The notes beneath the pieces are model-generated. The model ran no database searches, had not been told where the DNA came from, and saw only the letters and a program-made list of their open reading frames with translations. From Lineus longissimus (lineage: Eukaryota; Nemertea; Pilidiophora; Heteronemertea; Lineidae): DNA of 64,000 nucleotides. The translations under genes were made by a program, and so were the position numbers. Below, in pieces: positions 31,259-58,302 of the stretch; positions within the stretch are counted from its first letter, which is position 1; every line of letters starts with the position of its first letter. Location: positions 21,794,646 to 21,858,645 of the forward strand of contig NC_088311.1 in NCBI RefSeq assembly GCF_910592395.1, read 5' to 3'.

Positions 31259-32999
31259 TAACAAACTACACTTGTTAGGAAGATTCACATGCTTCTTGAA
31301 ATATGATCTCGGTTGATATCCAATTGCTAAAATTTTACAATGTTATTGAACCTCAAGTGATGTCCCACTGGGCATCATTTATCGGGGCTTTTTAAATTTT
31401 GTATTAGCGTATTCCTGAATGTGTAAATTACATGTCTAATATAAGCTGTAATCATTTGGCCACTGTATGATGTTTGTACATATACGTGTATGCTTGTTTT
31501 TTAATCTTGGAGTGGAGGCACAGTCATTTGCCAAACGGAGTCTTGATGGATTTCTCATCAAATATGCCTGTCCTAAGTAATCTAAAGTAGTCCCAGGAAT
31601 TACTGATGGCTGCCTTTGTTGTACTAATGTTATTGGGAAGCATCAAAGATAGTACAGAAAATAATGCCATTTATGTAAACCTTCTGTCATTGATGATGTC
31701 AATAACTACACATTAGTGTTGGCTGTTGTTTATTCTGGGGTCTCCTCTAGCAGCATGTTCGTTTACTTGCGTGGCGCTTGCTCTAGTTTACAGCGTCACA
31801 GCATTCTTCTTAGCACTTGCACCTCATCTTGCACCAGGCTGAAGTGAACCCTCCAGTGCGCTTGTGATCAGTTCGATATGGTTGAACAATCATGCTTTCT
31901 GTTAGAATTGTGTTCCTCTGAATGGCTATACCTGTGAATATTTACCGTGAAAGGGTTGTACGATTCTTGGTCGATATCTTTTGCGATTGTTCATACACTT
32001 TCTTTGTGATTGATGGCGACTTAGCAAGTTGATAGTTGGCTGTAGAATGTAAATGTGAAGCCGTTTCATAGGATAGTGTATATGTAGTGTACATTGTACA
32101 TCTTCAAATGGTGGTTATTATCAGTTTTGTATGCAAAAATTAAATTAGATTGAATATATCTAGATGTTTTAAGAAAATGTGAGACTGTAAGCCTGCTCGA
32201 CATGTAACTTCATTATCCTTATGAGTGATATTTTTGCAGGCACCAGAATTCAGAGGAGGTGGAGGCAGGAACCTGTGTCTGTGCACTCTATCCTTGATTT
32301 CTGCAGAAAAGTTTCTGGATTAGGATGAAGAATGAATGTAAAGCACTTTGAGACAGTACAATATAAGGTGCACTCTAAGAACTTAATTTCTTATTGCATT
32401 TCATTCTGATCCCTGGTTTGCCTGACTTTGAAAGTAAATACACTGTATCATATTATGTAAACTTCTTACAGCTTGTATATTAACCCGATGTATGTATTTA
32501 TTCAAGATTGATAGCCACACCGATCTATAGGATATAGCATGTTGTTATTTTTAGAAATGCAATGAAACAGTCTGTCTTCAATAATGTCTGCTATGACTAA
32601 AAGCAACATTTACTGGAGAAAAAATATCCTCTTTTGTTCTTGAATCAAAATCAGAACCTCTCTAATATCCAAACGCCTACCCTAAAGGCCATATATCTTT
32701 TATGGCAAGTGATGTTGTGCATTGAATTTCGGTGACTCCACAGAACTCTGCACTGTGGGCATTTTATTGACAATGGTATGCATGAGTATATAAATAATAG
32801 CTTGAGTCAAGTAATCCGTAGTTTTAGCCATTTTCCTGTGAATCTTAAATTCTAGTTCACTTTCTGTACCAATATTTTAACTTTGCAATGTATTTTTGTA
32901 CAGGAATTGTTCATTTAATCTTGTCGAGCGAATACATATAATAAAGTTACAATGAGATGACTACGTCTTTTCCATGTTTCCTGTGCATCCCTGAAAAAC

Positions 33000-35394
33000 T
33001 CCCTACATCAATGAGCAAAATCATGCAGACCTGAACTTTGCCCGGCAGAGCTTCAAATGATTTACGCACAGCTTCAGACTTGTTTTTAGCGGATATAAGT
33101 GGCATACATCTGGTGGTTATTCTCTGACTCATAATCAGGTTACCCTATCCCGAGTGATACCATCTGCCTCCGATTCCTCTGAACATTATGTTGTCAAAAT
33201 AAAGCACTTGCCCGCAAGGACAAGAACTGAGAACATGTCGGTGTCCCTTTGTCAAACTGCGACATGCAGCCTTCCGACATCAATCCACTCACTCTTTCTG
33301 TCAAACTGCTGCTTAAGTCTTCAAATGGCCGAGTCATGTTTGTCACATGACATTTATTGCGATGGCGTGATTGGGCAACAGCCCAGCGGATTTTGAACTC
33401 CAAGAGTAATACTTGGAAATATTGAATTCGATCAGGTGTAATGAGCTGTTCAGCACGATTGGGTAATAGCCCATCCGATCATACTCCTAGATGTCACACT
33501 ACAGCGATCAACATCTTGTATCAATAGTTCTGAAGCATCGACACGCAATGGACATCATCTTCACCATACAAGAACAAAGAATATGGGATTCAGGCACTCT
33601 GCAAAACTCCTCCACAACACTGCACTGATGCGCAACCAGGTTTCGAATTCTCGTGTATGAGATGTTCGCAATGACCTTTGTCAACGCCTTGAGCACATCT
33701 TGAACTTCATTGGTTATGCAATTTGTTTTGTAAGGTAGTGGGCAGCCGGAATGTCACTGGCAGGGGTATCCACTATAATAGTGATAATTAGAATGAACAA
33801 CTAAAGACAACCAAGTAAACAATACAAGATTTATTAGCAAGTTGAGAACAATTATTGCAAAAGTCTATGCAAATGTTTTACTCCTCATAGATGTGCCTTT
33901 CCTAGATGTACACTTTTTACAATTAAACAGATCAACAATAAAAATGAAACGGCCAGGGGCCATTGTGCTCACCGTAAGTATTTTTAGTAGACAGTTACAG
34001 AAAGTGCTACAGTATGACAATGGTGAATATATTTTTAACTTTGACCTCAGTGACCCTGACAGGTAGGTCAAATAACAAACCAGGGTGATATGTGATGTAG
34101 ACACATCCACCTGACCATAACAATTTCATCACTCGTTACACTACAGCAATCGGCAAAAAACGATTTCCAAGATGGCCGCCAAATTAAATCTATGGCACCA
34201 AATGAATAAAAAAATGAAGAAAATGTAAGATAGAACTCAGAAAAGAAAAAAGGAAAAGATGAAAAATAAAAATATTTTTGGCTGTCCTTGACCGGGGTTT
34301 GAACTCACGACCTTTTGATTGCCACAATACGAGGAAAAACCCACAAAAGATGCAATTTCGGCCATATTTGAATTCCGATCTGGCTGAAACTTGGCATACA
34401 AATAGTGGCTTCTTAGATTCATCATTACACAAAATTAAAACTCTTTACATTGAACAACGACAAAACGTACCAAGAACGGTAAAGTTTTCAACTTTGACCT
34501 CTGTGAACTTGAAAGGTGGGTCAAATCAAAAACCTGTAAGATATGTGATGTATCCTTGCTGGGAGTACCTACCATGAAACTTTTATCAAAAACAAATCAG
34601 TAATAAGCGAGAAATCACACTTTTTGAGTTTTGAGTTTGGGCCCCCTGGTGGCCAAGTCAATAATCAGAACGAACCAAAATTCAGTGTAAAAGGTCAACT
34701 GACCTAGGGGGTCATTTGTTCAAAGTTTCAAGTTCATTACTGTTGCGGTTGAGAAACGTGCCATAGTTACACTCAAACGGCCAATTTACGCCATTTGACC
34801 TCTGCGACCTTAAAAAGTACGTCAAATCCGAAAAATCGTGCAACATCTGAGGTAACCTTGCTAGGGGTCCCTGCCATAAAAATTTCATCAAAAACAATTT
34901 GCTAATAAACAGGCTATTGCACTTCTTACTTTTTCAGTTTTGGCCCCCTGGTGGCAAAGTCAAGAATCAGATCAGGCTGAAATTCAGCACCAGAGGTTAT
35001 CTGATATAGGGGGTTATATGTACCAAGTTTCAAGCTCATAGCTTTGGTGGTTGAGAAACGTGCCATAGTTACACTCAAACGGCCAATTCACGCCATTTGA
35101 CCTCTGCGACCTTGAAAAGTAGATCAAATTAAAAACCCGTAAGATATATGATGTATCCTTGATATGAGTACCTACCACAAAAGTTTTATCGAAAACAAGA
35201 CACTAATAAGCGAGATATCACACTTTTTAGATATCCACATTTGGCCCCCTGGTGGCCAAGTAGAGAATCAGATCGGACAGAAATTTAGTGTCACGGGTCA
35301 TCTGACCTAGGGGGTCATGTGTACAAAGTTTTAAGTTCATAGGCCTAGCGGTTAAAAAACGTGCCACTGTTTTTGAACTAGGATACGACGGACA

Positions 35395-35458
<64 letters not shown>

Positions 35459-37400
35459 ACGACGACGGACGACGGACACTGCGGTGTTGTATAGACTCCC
35501 CTACGGTGAGCCAACAAGGAAATAATACAGCAAGTGCTAGGGACTTTCATGTCTCCACAAAAGTGTAGGGATTGATTCTTACTGTGACACCAAGGCCATA
35601 GGCCGCAGTGCCTTCCTAAATGGCTCCCTGTCCCTACAAGTTTAACAATCAAATAAGCCATCACGGGCCTGCCCTCTGTTCTAGTGCGGCAGGAATAGTT
35701 GGCCTCAGTTCCTCCCTGGTTGGACTCCATGCCCCTGACAAGTGCAAGATAGTCAAGGCCAAAGTGGCTTCGCCCCCCCCCCCCCACAGCCTCAAACTCT
35801 AGCCCTGAAAGTGATGCCAACTAGTTTGCCACCATGCTACCAGGGGTGGCAGATTCTTCTCCAGTGACTAAAATAATGCAGACGGTGGGTATATATTTCA
35901 ATTTACATGGTGCAACCTGTTGTTGTCACAGCCAGCACAATATGGACAACCACCACAACATAAGTGCTCAAACATAACATTTTCCAAGTCAATTTACTCA
36001 GAATTGATGCATTGGATTGATAAATAATAGACAAATATTGAACACTATTTCTTCCCTGCCCTACAATGTCATCTATCACTCTCTAACTGCCTCCAGTCTT
36101 TGAATAACTGTTTCTTGCACACAGCCCTTGCCCATACCAAGTGGTTTCGCTACAATATTGCACTTATTATTTCAAACTCATTTTAGACGTAACTTCATGA
36201 GAACTGTTTTGACAACAGGCCATACTTAAAGTACATGTAATAGTATGTACATTTTTCTGATTTTCATGACCCCTCCTCCTTGTGCACAAAATGTACAGGA
36301 AAATACGCAGTGAATACGTGCCAAACATTTTCTTGACCCCTCAGATGGGTTCGCACTTTAAAGTATGGCCCCAAAAGTAACATTCTTTGTAGAGGCTTGA
36401 CTGGACAATATAAAGATTGTCATGAACACATATTAACATCACAATAAAATTCTAAACCAGTCGACAATATTTACTACTGAAATAAACTCATCAAAGAACT
36501 CACTGTTTAAAGCACATGGACGGTCACCATTTTCACCCTGCATGATCAGCTACAATGTATGCTTACACAATTTTTTTCCTTAACATACTTCCCATTCCCT
36601 CAGACATTTGTGATGTCATTTTAAGGTCGTTTGGAGCAGCTTTGACCATTTAGACCTCCAAAAACCGCTTCAGGTGGTAAAAAAAACCCAAATTGACTTT
36701 GGTGTTGTAATTTTGGGCCCCCCCCCCCCACTATTTTGGCACACACAACATTGAACTATTTGATTTTGATGTAATCAAAAAACCTGGGATCCAAATGCAG
36801 TACTTACGTAAGAAAATTTGATTGAACATAATGCCCGACGATTTTGTCATCTGCATTCTGAGGACGAACCGGGGAACAAAAGAAGCCCATCATAACTGAT
36901 CATGTAGCATGATTTTCAACAAGCTCTAAATCCAGAAAAAGTACAATCAAAGTTCAAAGTAATTGTAATACTTTGTCATCAATGAACAAAATATTCAGCA
37001 TAGGATAGAATAGGACAGCATTGGAATTTCAGATTTATACATTTTGTACATATTAAGAATTAACAGACAAGTTAGTTGTTCTTGATAACAATGGATGTTC
37101 ATTGACACTAATGATGTAACTCCAAATCCAACATTACTGATTATCCTCCAAACCTGGATATTTTTTAAATGTTATCAAATCAGTCCAACCCAAATTTCAA
37201 GTTAATTAAGTCAACATTTATGAAGAGCTGCCCACAAAATTTAATACAAAATTCAACAGTACTTGGTCTTCAATGAATTAAAATTTACAATTTGACATCT
37301 GTTCGTGGAAAATTAAACACTTCAAAACAGTCCAGGTTCAAAGTATAAACCGTGAGGATAAACCAATAAATTGACATCCATCTCGCAATGACCTCTAAAA
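33000..37400. other. Intergenic stretch between gene B and the FN3 gene
   Basis: Apart from modular repeat copy 3 (33943-35512), I see no exon-like sequence with splice sites and conserved motifs. C tracts occur near 35770 and 36720. The ORFs here are short and compositionally random. Confidence 0.5.
33943..35512 (+). mobile_element. Modular repeat, copy 3, longer and diverged
   Basis: Same start (AATGAAACGGCCAGGGGCC), same module words and same (GAC)n block (35387-35474), followed by GGTGAGCC. It contains more modules than copies 1 and 2 (about 1.57 kb) and is visibly diverged, so it is an older insertion. Three CTCF-like words occur at 34637-34656, 34940-34957 and 35241-35260. Confidence 0.75.
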
Positions 37401-37403
37401 ATT

Positions 37404-51179
<13,776 letters not shown>

Positions 51180-51476
51180 GGATTTGTCTTTTTAAGAAGC
51201 TTTTTTTGAGCAAACTAGTACGAAATCACAAAAACTGAGTGAAACTTCCGCCATGTTGCGACCTATTGAGAGGTTATACTAAACAGCGTCCACCAGCGTC
51301 CACCAAGTTTAAAAGCATATTTAGAGTCATTAAAATAAAATCTGATGGTCATAAACAAGGGGTCATAAACGAAATAAATAGGACATTTTCCACATTTCTT
51401 GGAGGTTGATTGATAGGGCTTCCCATATACATGTGATTTTAGACAACATCTCCCTTATCTTACACCCCAATAATAT

Positions 51477-51680
51477 GTAAAGAGCAATCTCTAGTGAACT
51501 CACACAACTGTTTGACATGGGGGAGCCCCCAAACCCCTGTCCTTCTGACATATATAGCCAGTAAATTGGGGGATGAGTCCCCCAAACCCCCTCCCCGTTC
51601 TCTGAAAGTGACAGGTTTTAGTCAGTACATTGGGGGGAAGGCCCCCCCCCCAACCCCCCCCCCATTGGACTCTAAAAATA
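51477..51680. repeat. C/G-rich repeat, copy 1
   Basis: Series of short mirrored blocks such as GGGGGAGCCCCCAAACCCC and TTGGGGGGAAGGCCCCCCC set in AT-rich spacers, starting AATATGTAAAG. It matches the arrangement at 53175-53395. The G and C runs could form quadruplex or i-motif structures. Confidence 0.75.
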
Positions 51681-53174
51681 GAATTCCTTGGAGACGCTGA
51701 ACAATAAGGCCCCATAAAGAAATAGTCCCCGCCCCGGTAGCTGTCTCATATCTGCTGAAAGAAGCAGCTCTTTGTGGTGAAATAATAATAGAATGCATGT
51801 CATGACACCCAGGAGCTTTTTCTCATTTCTGAAACAGTTGCATGGTTGGAATGAATTGCCAAATCAGTCCGTCAAATCTCTATGCAATGAAAATTGAAAT
51901 GTCACAACTGTCTCCACCGACGTTGTCCTGTATGTCCTAGCAGACGATTTTTAAATAAATGATGTGATTGATATATCTGCACCAGGTAGCATACTAATGC
52001 TGTCTTTATCATACCTTCAAAGGCACTATGGGCCTGGCAAACTTCCATCTCCAATCACATCAAAGTATGTTGGACACTTGAGAGGGAGTCCGTGTTTCTG
52101 TTGTGGTTCGAAAACGTGAATGCGGAGGGCGGGTATGAGTTTCCTTCGGGGATCATACGGACTGGGCCTTGAACTGAATGAATGGATGGTACATGTATCT
52201 AACTCTGAGGTGTCCAGCCATAACGTCCCCCAGTCACAACGTCCCCCACTTTCATACTACCAGAACGTCGCCCTTCAATATGGGCGCAGAAATCTACATG
52301 GGTGACAATGACCGATGGTGAGATATGCCATGGCAGGAAATGAATACTTTGATCAACTTTATTTTGCAGAAAACAGGAGCCCTTACGAAATGCAGTGGTA
52401 GAAGGAGAGGAGTCACCTCTTGTACTTCTACTTGTACTTCCTGGGTTGTCTAATATTTCATTTTGTAGCATTTAATGTATATCTTTTGAAATAAATGACT
52501 TGTTTAATATGACTGTTCAATTCTGTCTGGTAATGAGTAGAAGGGAGGGAGAGGTGTCATGACACTAATTGCTGACCACTTCGACATCTCATCCGGGATC
52601 TCATCACTTTCGTGAGTAGAAGGGAGCGAAGGTGTCATGACACTTAACCAAACGTTGAAGTCAACAAGAGAAATATATATTTTTTATGACTTTTGGTATG
52701 AATTCACATGAGAAAGAATCTTGTTCAAAATCTGATGATAATATCTCAGCTGATTTTCATTGACACTGCCATCAACTGAAAGTAAACGAAAAGTTTTAAA
52801 ATAGTTTTAAAATTCCATTACAACTAGCGCCAAAGCCAGCCACGTGCTATTTTCCCGCCATTAATGCTGGGTTCAGACAAGGCCGCAATCTTGACACGAG
52901 AGGCGTTGAATTTTAATTTCGGCACTGTGCGAGTTTGACAAGGCCGGACACGAGCATATGCATGTACAGTTTACAAGAAGCGACAACCACAACTAACATA
53001 GATTGCCGACGGATTCCATTGCCGACCTGCAGAAAAATTGCGGTGTAAGATGTAATTATTGGAGTTGATTTGCTCAACTTAGCATCGTTCAAAAGTCTTG
53101 AAATTAACAGACGTGCTGTATATGTATGTAAACAGTACAAATATAGTAACGACTTTAGAATTCCCGATCGGAAG

Positions 53175-53395
53175 TAATATGTAAAGTCAAGAACTTAGTG
53201 AGCCCCCCTTTAGGTCGGGGGAGCTCCCCCGAACCCCCCTACGAGCATATGTTAAGTGCAAGCTCTAACAACTACAGCTGTTACAATGGGGGGACACCCC
53301 CCAAACCCCCCTCCGTCGACATAGGTTTTTACCAGTGCGTTGGGGGGAAGCTCCCCCCAAACCCCCCCCCCCGGTGGACAGTCAACTAGCCCTTC
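53175..53395. repeat. C/G-rich repeat, copy 2
   Basis: Starts GTAATATGTAAAG and holds GGGGGAGCTCCCCC, GGGGGGACACCCCCC and TTGGGGGGAAGCTCCCCCC blocks in the same order and spacing as copy 1. The two are diverged. Confidence 0.75.
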
Positions 53396-54199
53396 TGTGT
53401 CATACTGCTGGAGGGGGGGGGGGTGCGATGGGACCATCCATATAGTTCCTTCCGACACATTTTTGTTTTGGTAAAGTAATACATTGTGATTGTCCTTATT
53501 CACGGGAATCGGGCGTTTCCAGTGATATACGACACAAATAGGTTGTCCTCATGCATTCACTTTGGAAACGCATTTTAAAATAGATGTTACGTCCTGTTAA
53601 TGGGGCACGTCATCATCGCGTACATTTGGGAAAAACTCCCTAACGAGACCGGAGCAGACGGCTGAAAGTAGTTTATTTATTGGCCGCTAGGGTGCAGAAT
53701 GTCGCTCACCCGAATTTTTCACGCAACTTTTGCTAAATAGAGCTAGTTCTAGTTTGTGATTCATTTTGATACTTCAGATTTGGGCAGTAGACCAATATAA
53801 CTTAGTCGTCAGTGTGGTTTTAAGCTGGAAAAACGTATTTGTTTTTCTTAAAGTGCCTTTTTTGGACGGGTGTGTGCGATTGTTTTGTTTTTATGTCACG
53901 TGACCTCGATCATGTCGACACAAAATTGAAATAAACCACCCTTTTCTGTCATTATTTAGGACGGATATTTCTCTAATAAAATATTAATATAATTGGCCAA
54001 TTTCTTAGGCATATGATGTAGCGAATTCCCATGAAGATTTAAATTAATTTCAACAAATGGGATAGCAACCACCACCGGAAGATCGCGGAGAAATCGGTAA
54101 ACTCAACGGAGTTAATTCAGAAAAATACCAAAAAAAATTGTTTGTTGGATATACAATAATTACTCTCTTTATTTCTCTTCATTTACATTATATACTCCC

Positions 54200-54750
54200 G
54201 CACACACGTGTATCTTAAGAGCCCCTCCTAAAGGGGGTCTTATTAGAGATGGTCCAGAGAAGAGCGGCCAGATGGGCAACTGGCAGGCACCACAACACCA
54301 GCAACGTGACCGAGATGATAGGCACCCTAGGTTGGCCCATCCTTGCGGAACGAAGACGGCAAGCCAGGCTCCTGCTCTTCTTCAAAATCCTCCAGCTGCA
54401 GGTCGTCGTTGAACACCACCTCATCGCGACAACCAGAAGGACCAGACATGGCAACTCAAGATCCTTCAGGCAGGACCACACCACCACCGAGGCCCAAAGA
54501 AATTCCTTCTTCCCGCGTACGACCGTCGACTGGAACAGCCTACCTGAAGCCACAGTGACGGCCGAGAACACCGACGCCTTCAGGAAGATGCTCACCACTT
54601 AGACCAGCGCTGATTTTAACTATTTTACCTTGCACGACCTTACATTTTATCAACTTTTACCATCCACCAACCAAGCTTTTATCTGTTCAACATGCGCCTG
54701 GGACTAATGGTCTGCTTAGACTGAAACCCAGTATTGGAAGAAGAAGATTA
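54200..54750 (+). mobile_element. LINE 3' fragment (reverse-transcriptase C-terminus)
   Basis: An open frame from 54249 to 54602 encodes QRRAARWATGRHHNTSNV, IGTLGWPILAERRRQARL and FFPRTTVDWNSLPEAT, the conserved tail of LINE ORF2 proteins. A GAA-rich end is near 54738-54747. It is truncated and carries no catalytic RT motifs. Confidence 0.85.
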
Positions 54751-54874
54751 GCCTGGTACCACTGGCCACCGTCAGACGACGCTGTTGTGTTTGACCGTCC
54801 GTCCCGTCAATACAAAAGTCAAAATAGGTCAAACACAACAGCGTCGTCTGACGGTGGCCAGTGGTACCAGGCTA
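54749..54874. mobile_element. MITE with perfect 48-bp inverted ends
   Basis: 54749-54796 and 54827-54874 are exact reverse complements by hand check, with a 30-nt loop. The arms contain GGTACCACTGGCCACC. It lies directly at the end of the LINE fragment. Confidence 0.9.
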
Positions 54875-54898
54875 CGGAAGTATAGGTCCAAGGCGCGA

Positions 54899-55293
54899 AT
54901 GAATACCGAATAGGAAGCTGTTATTGACACGACGGTCGTGCCCCGAATGGTTATTGTTAGCACTGCGGACCCGACCGTCGTTTCCGCAATGCAGGCTCCC
55001 TTCATTGCGGAAATGACGACGTCGTGCCAACAAGAACGAAATTTGGTGTTGCGTACCCGACCGTGCGTGAATATAAAACATGGACTGGAACAACCTGAAT
55101 ACGGCTTACCGACCGTCGTGCAAGCAGCGATGAAACTTAGTATTGCGGACCCGACCGTACCGTGGCACGGCCGTCGTGGCTGCAAGTCTTACCCTGCATC
55201 ACTGCGGACACGACGGTCGGGTAATGCTCTTACAGATTATGGCGCTGCAGACACGACGGTCGTGTCAATAGTCACTTCGTACCGAATAATGAA
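54899..55293. mobile_element. MITE rich in CGACGGTCGTG palindromes
   Basis: The ends are inverted: ATGAATACCGAATAGGAAG then TATTGACACGACGGTCGTG at the left, mirrored by CACGACGGTCGTGTCAATA then CGTACCGAATAATGAAT at the right. The interior repeats the words GACCGTCGT / ACGACGGTC about ten times in both orientations. No ORF of known function. Confidence 0.75.
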
Positions 55294-55969
55294 TAAGTAA
55301 GTCAACATGCAACATGCTACGCGCAACCCTGCGCGCAACCTAACCATGGAATTCCCCTAACCATCTCTTTTAAACCGATTCACAACTTATATAGTGCGGA
55401 GGAACATCCGATCGGTAATTCTAGTTCAGCCCAAATGTAAATATTCTGATGATAAAAAACACTATATTTTTTCAGCATTTTCCGCAAGTTGGTAAAGGTC
55501 GGGAATTAGTATGACCCCTCTGCAGGCTCTGGCTCTGTTTGTGAACAAACCCTTGCCTTGGATTGGAGTATTCCCTTTACCTCAGTTTGTAATACTAAAG
55601 TGATGTATCTAGGAATACAGTCGAACTTCACTGAAAACTAATGATGTGTTGATGAGTTCAATGAATTCAATTCCTTTGATTTTCTTGGCGAACATACGTC
55701 CGACAATGACCAGTTGACGTGTACCTCTATACGCATTGCCATTTGTGTGTAAACAGTTCTCTATTTTCCGACGAAACTCAGCCTCGTGGCTTCTTCTTCT
55801 CATTGTCCGCGTAAAAGATAATTCCCATCCTTCGCATACCACTTTTACTTGACCAAGTCATCTGTCTTGTCCAGTGTCAGTCGTTGTCTTCGCTCTAAAT
55901 ATCAATTTATTTTTCAGACTACTGGGGCTTCTTTTACTTGACGACATCAGGGGGTAAAGATCTGTCAAA

Positions 55970-57689
55970 ATGGGCTCAATCGTTGGCAAAGCAATGGATG
56001 AGAACATGAAGAAACAACAAGCCTTCATGGTGGAGAATCAGAAAACAATGGTAACATCATATCTATTTTAAAATGGTGTCTAGGCCTACTTCTTAGTCTA
56101 TTTTAAAAGATATTTAATTTGAAATATACGAAAGATGCGTAAAAGAATTGGACACCTGTTCCAAGTCAAATTTATTTTGAGAGAAGGACTGCCATTATCA
56201 AAAGTCTTCCAACAACTACAGTATGCACAAGTGACATATAAACCAAGAATGATGCCACTCAAAAAAACGCTCCCAAGCCAAAATCTGTCCCACCAACTGT
56301 CGTGAGTGTATTCCTCCTTTAGATTAAAAAGGTTGTTAAAGAGCTTTTGGGGCAGAAGTTGGAAATGTTTCATGGAATGTCAATTTCACGAAAAGAAACT
56401 TTGACCAACTTTAGCATAAAACATTGTTTAAATTTATTTCTATATTTCAAGTTGGAACGACAGATTCAGATGCAGAATCTAATGCGTGAGAAAATGATGG
56501 CCTTTCAGTTGGCAAAAAGCCGAGAATGTTTTACTTGGTTAGCTTCTGGATACAGTGTTATAGCATTCGGCCTTTTAGCTGGGTAAGTCGACAAATATTA
56601 AGTGTTGGAATTTTCGATTGTGTTTGGGGCATGAAATGATACCCTTGAACTCTTCCAGTTTCTCCATCGTTACATATAGTCCATTTGAGGAACAATGACA
56701 CTCAGATCTTTGGTACCTGTAATTCCACACAGAAAGCAATGTAGTTAAACGCAATGTCTTTTTTCATGTAAAAACTACAGAGGATGAGGTATCTAAGCGT
56801 GCTCACTTTGCCAACTTTTGTGCAGTATTGCCTGGTTGGAAAAGACCACCCTTTAGACTTTATGTCAACCGTGGATTTATCGTTTTTCAGGTTTCGTCGC
56901 ACAAGAAATCCTGGCGTGGTGGCGCCACTTGTTCCGTTAGGATTTGTCCTCGCCTATAATTACGATCTGGCATATGGTTCAAAGATACACAGAATACGAG
57001 GTTCGTCTTAAACACTGCGCAAACGAGCAATTTAAATCACTCGATCTGCAATTGTAATCGCCATTATGTGCGACAAGAAGATCTCTCATCTGCAGGTACA
57101 ACTCATAGTTGCTGTGTTTGATATTGATGGCAGGTTACTGCGATCACCAATTTTTTCTGAGGTGCCGGCAATATCCAATAGAAAGAAGAACGGTTCCGTT
57201 GTCTGTACCTTTACCGTGATGTCATCACACTTCGTCATTTAGTCCTGTCACGTTCAGTAGATTGCCCACAAGGAGTTGTTTATAAAGATCACTACACAAT
57301 CTGTTTTACAACCATATCGATGTAAGAAGTGGGTAAAGGCCTTGTAAGGATCGTCTTTTCTGTCGGCTAAAACATTAGTCTGTTGAGAGTTCCTGTATAC
57401 TGGGTGGTTGTTTATGTTTGGAGTTGGGATTCGGGGAGATGAAGGGGTCAAGTTCAATGATGGCATTGTTAGGATTTTGAAACACGTTGATGGTATGGAT
57501 GATCCCTAATGTATTTATGTTGCTTTACTGTGCTAAAAATCAGGGATTTAGTGCACTACATCAGATTTTGATGATTTTTCAGAGGAAGCTGATAGGATGC
57601 TGGCAGAAGAAGGAAGCCTACTAGAATTACCTCAGGGACTACCTACTCTTGTTCAAATTGAGGAGAGGAGAGGACAAGCGGACAAATAG
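55970..57689 (+). CDS. PLGRKT: Plasminogen receptor (KT), PLGRKT
   Basis: Four exons: 55970-56050, 56452-56582, 56891-57000, 57583-57689, phases consistent, 429 nt, 142 aa (human 147 aa). It begins MGSIVGKAMDENMKKQQAFM, similar to the human start, then LERQIQMQNLMREKMMAFQL, a first hydrophobic segment (WLASGYSVIAFGLLAG), a short basic loop RRTRNPG, a second segment (VVAPLVPLGFVLAYNYDLAYG) and a charged tail ending ADK. The C-terminal lysine, which in the mammalian protein binds plasminogen, is present. In mammals it is an integral membrane protein that promotes plasminogen activation at the cell surface. A 5'UTR acceptor lies at 55916-55917, 52 nt before the ATG. It is divergent from the FN3 gene upstream. 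Confidence 0.95.
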
Positions 57690-58296
57690 GACAACGATTG
57701 ATCTCTTAGTGTTGATAGGGCAATAATCATGATGGTATTAGAATGTGGGAGAATGGATTTAACTTTGATGGCACCACAGCTAACAATAAGGCAAAGACAT
57801 TAACCCATTCTCTCACAATAACATATGCACAATTATTTTATGGCAAAAAATCATCCAGGAAATGCATGTACAACATCTCAGGGCCATACTTGAGGAAGTA
57901 TTTTGAAGAGCAGTAAATCAGGTGTCGTAGAATAGAAATAATAGCAGTCTCATTTAATTACTTGCTTCTAACATAAGTCATGATAATGGACCATTTGTAG
58001 GTTAATTAACTATATTTTGATGGGTAATCGTGGTTGTGTAGATATTCTAAATTCATATGAAGCAGCAAAGTCAATGTGGTCAGTCGTCTGGGCTGACAAG
58101 AACAACAGCCAAACATATCAGGCTGTGAAAAAATCAAGTTGTTTACTGTGCTTGATATGTAGGAGATAGAATGGTCCTGTGTCTACTGCCAGGTTTCAAT
58201 GTAAACGGGTACATTATGTGCTATTTGTAAATAAGACTGATTAAGCTCTCTTGTTAACCACATATTCTGTAGATTTCTGTTTATGTATCCTTTTGT

Positions 58297-58302
58297 AATA
58301 AA
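58297..58302 (+). promoter_or_regulatory. Candidate poly(A) signal of PLGRKT
   Basis: AATAAA 608 nt after the PLGRKT stop within an AT-rich context. Confidence 0.4.

Larger units (their letters stand above)
28189..33000 (+). other. 3' flank / possible long 3'UTR of gene B
   Basis: A likely 3'UTR intron lies 21 nt past the stop (donor AAG|GTAGGT at 28210, acceptor CTTTTTTCAG ending 28379). AATAAA occurs at 28650-28655 (a short 3'UTR option) and at 32940-32945 after a U-rich stretch (a long option). The interval contains the 219-bp tandem duplication (28932-29369) and MITE copy 6. No further coding exon was found. Confidence 0.5.
51180..55917. other. Intergenic region between the FN3 gene and PLGRKT
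   Basis: Repeat-dense: the C/G-rich repeat pair, a LINE tail, two adjacent palindromic MITEs, and GAGTAGAAGGGAG words with GGTGTCATGACAC near 52540 and 52620. No independent gene was found. Confidence 0.5.

Noticed and set aside
54829-55300. Overlapping ORFs of 118-120 aa on both strands
   Set aside because: They lie in palindromic MITEs; mirrored composition explains the open frames.
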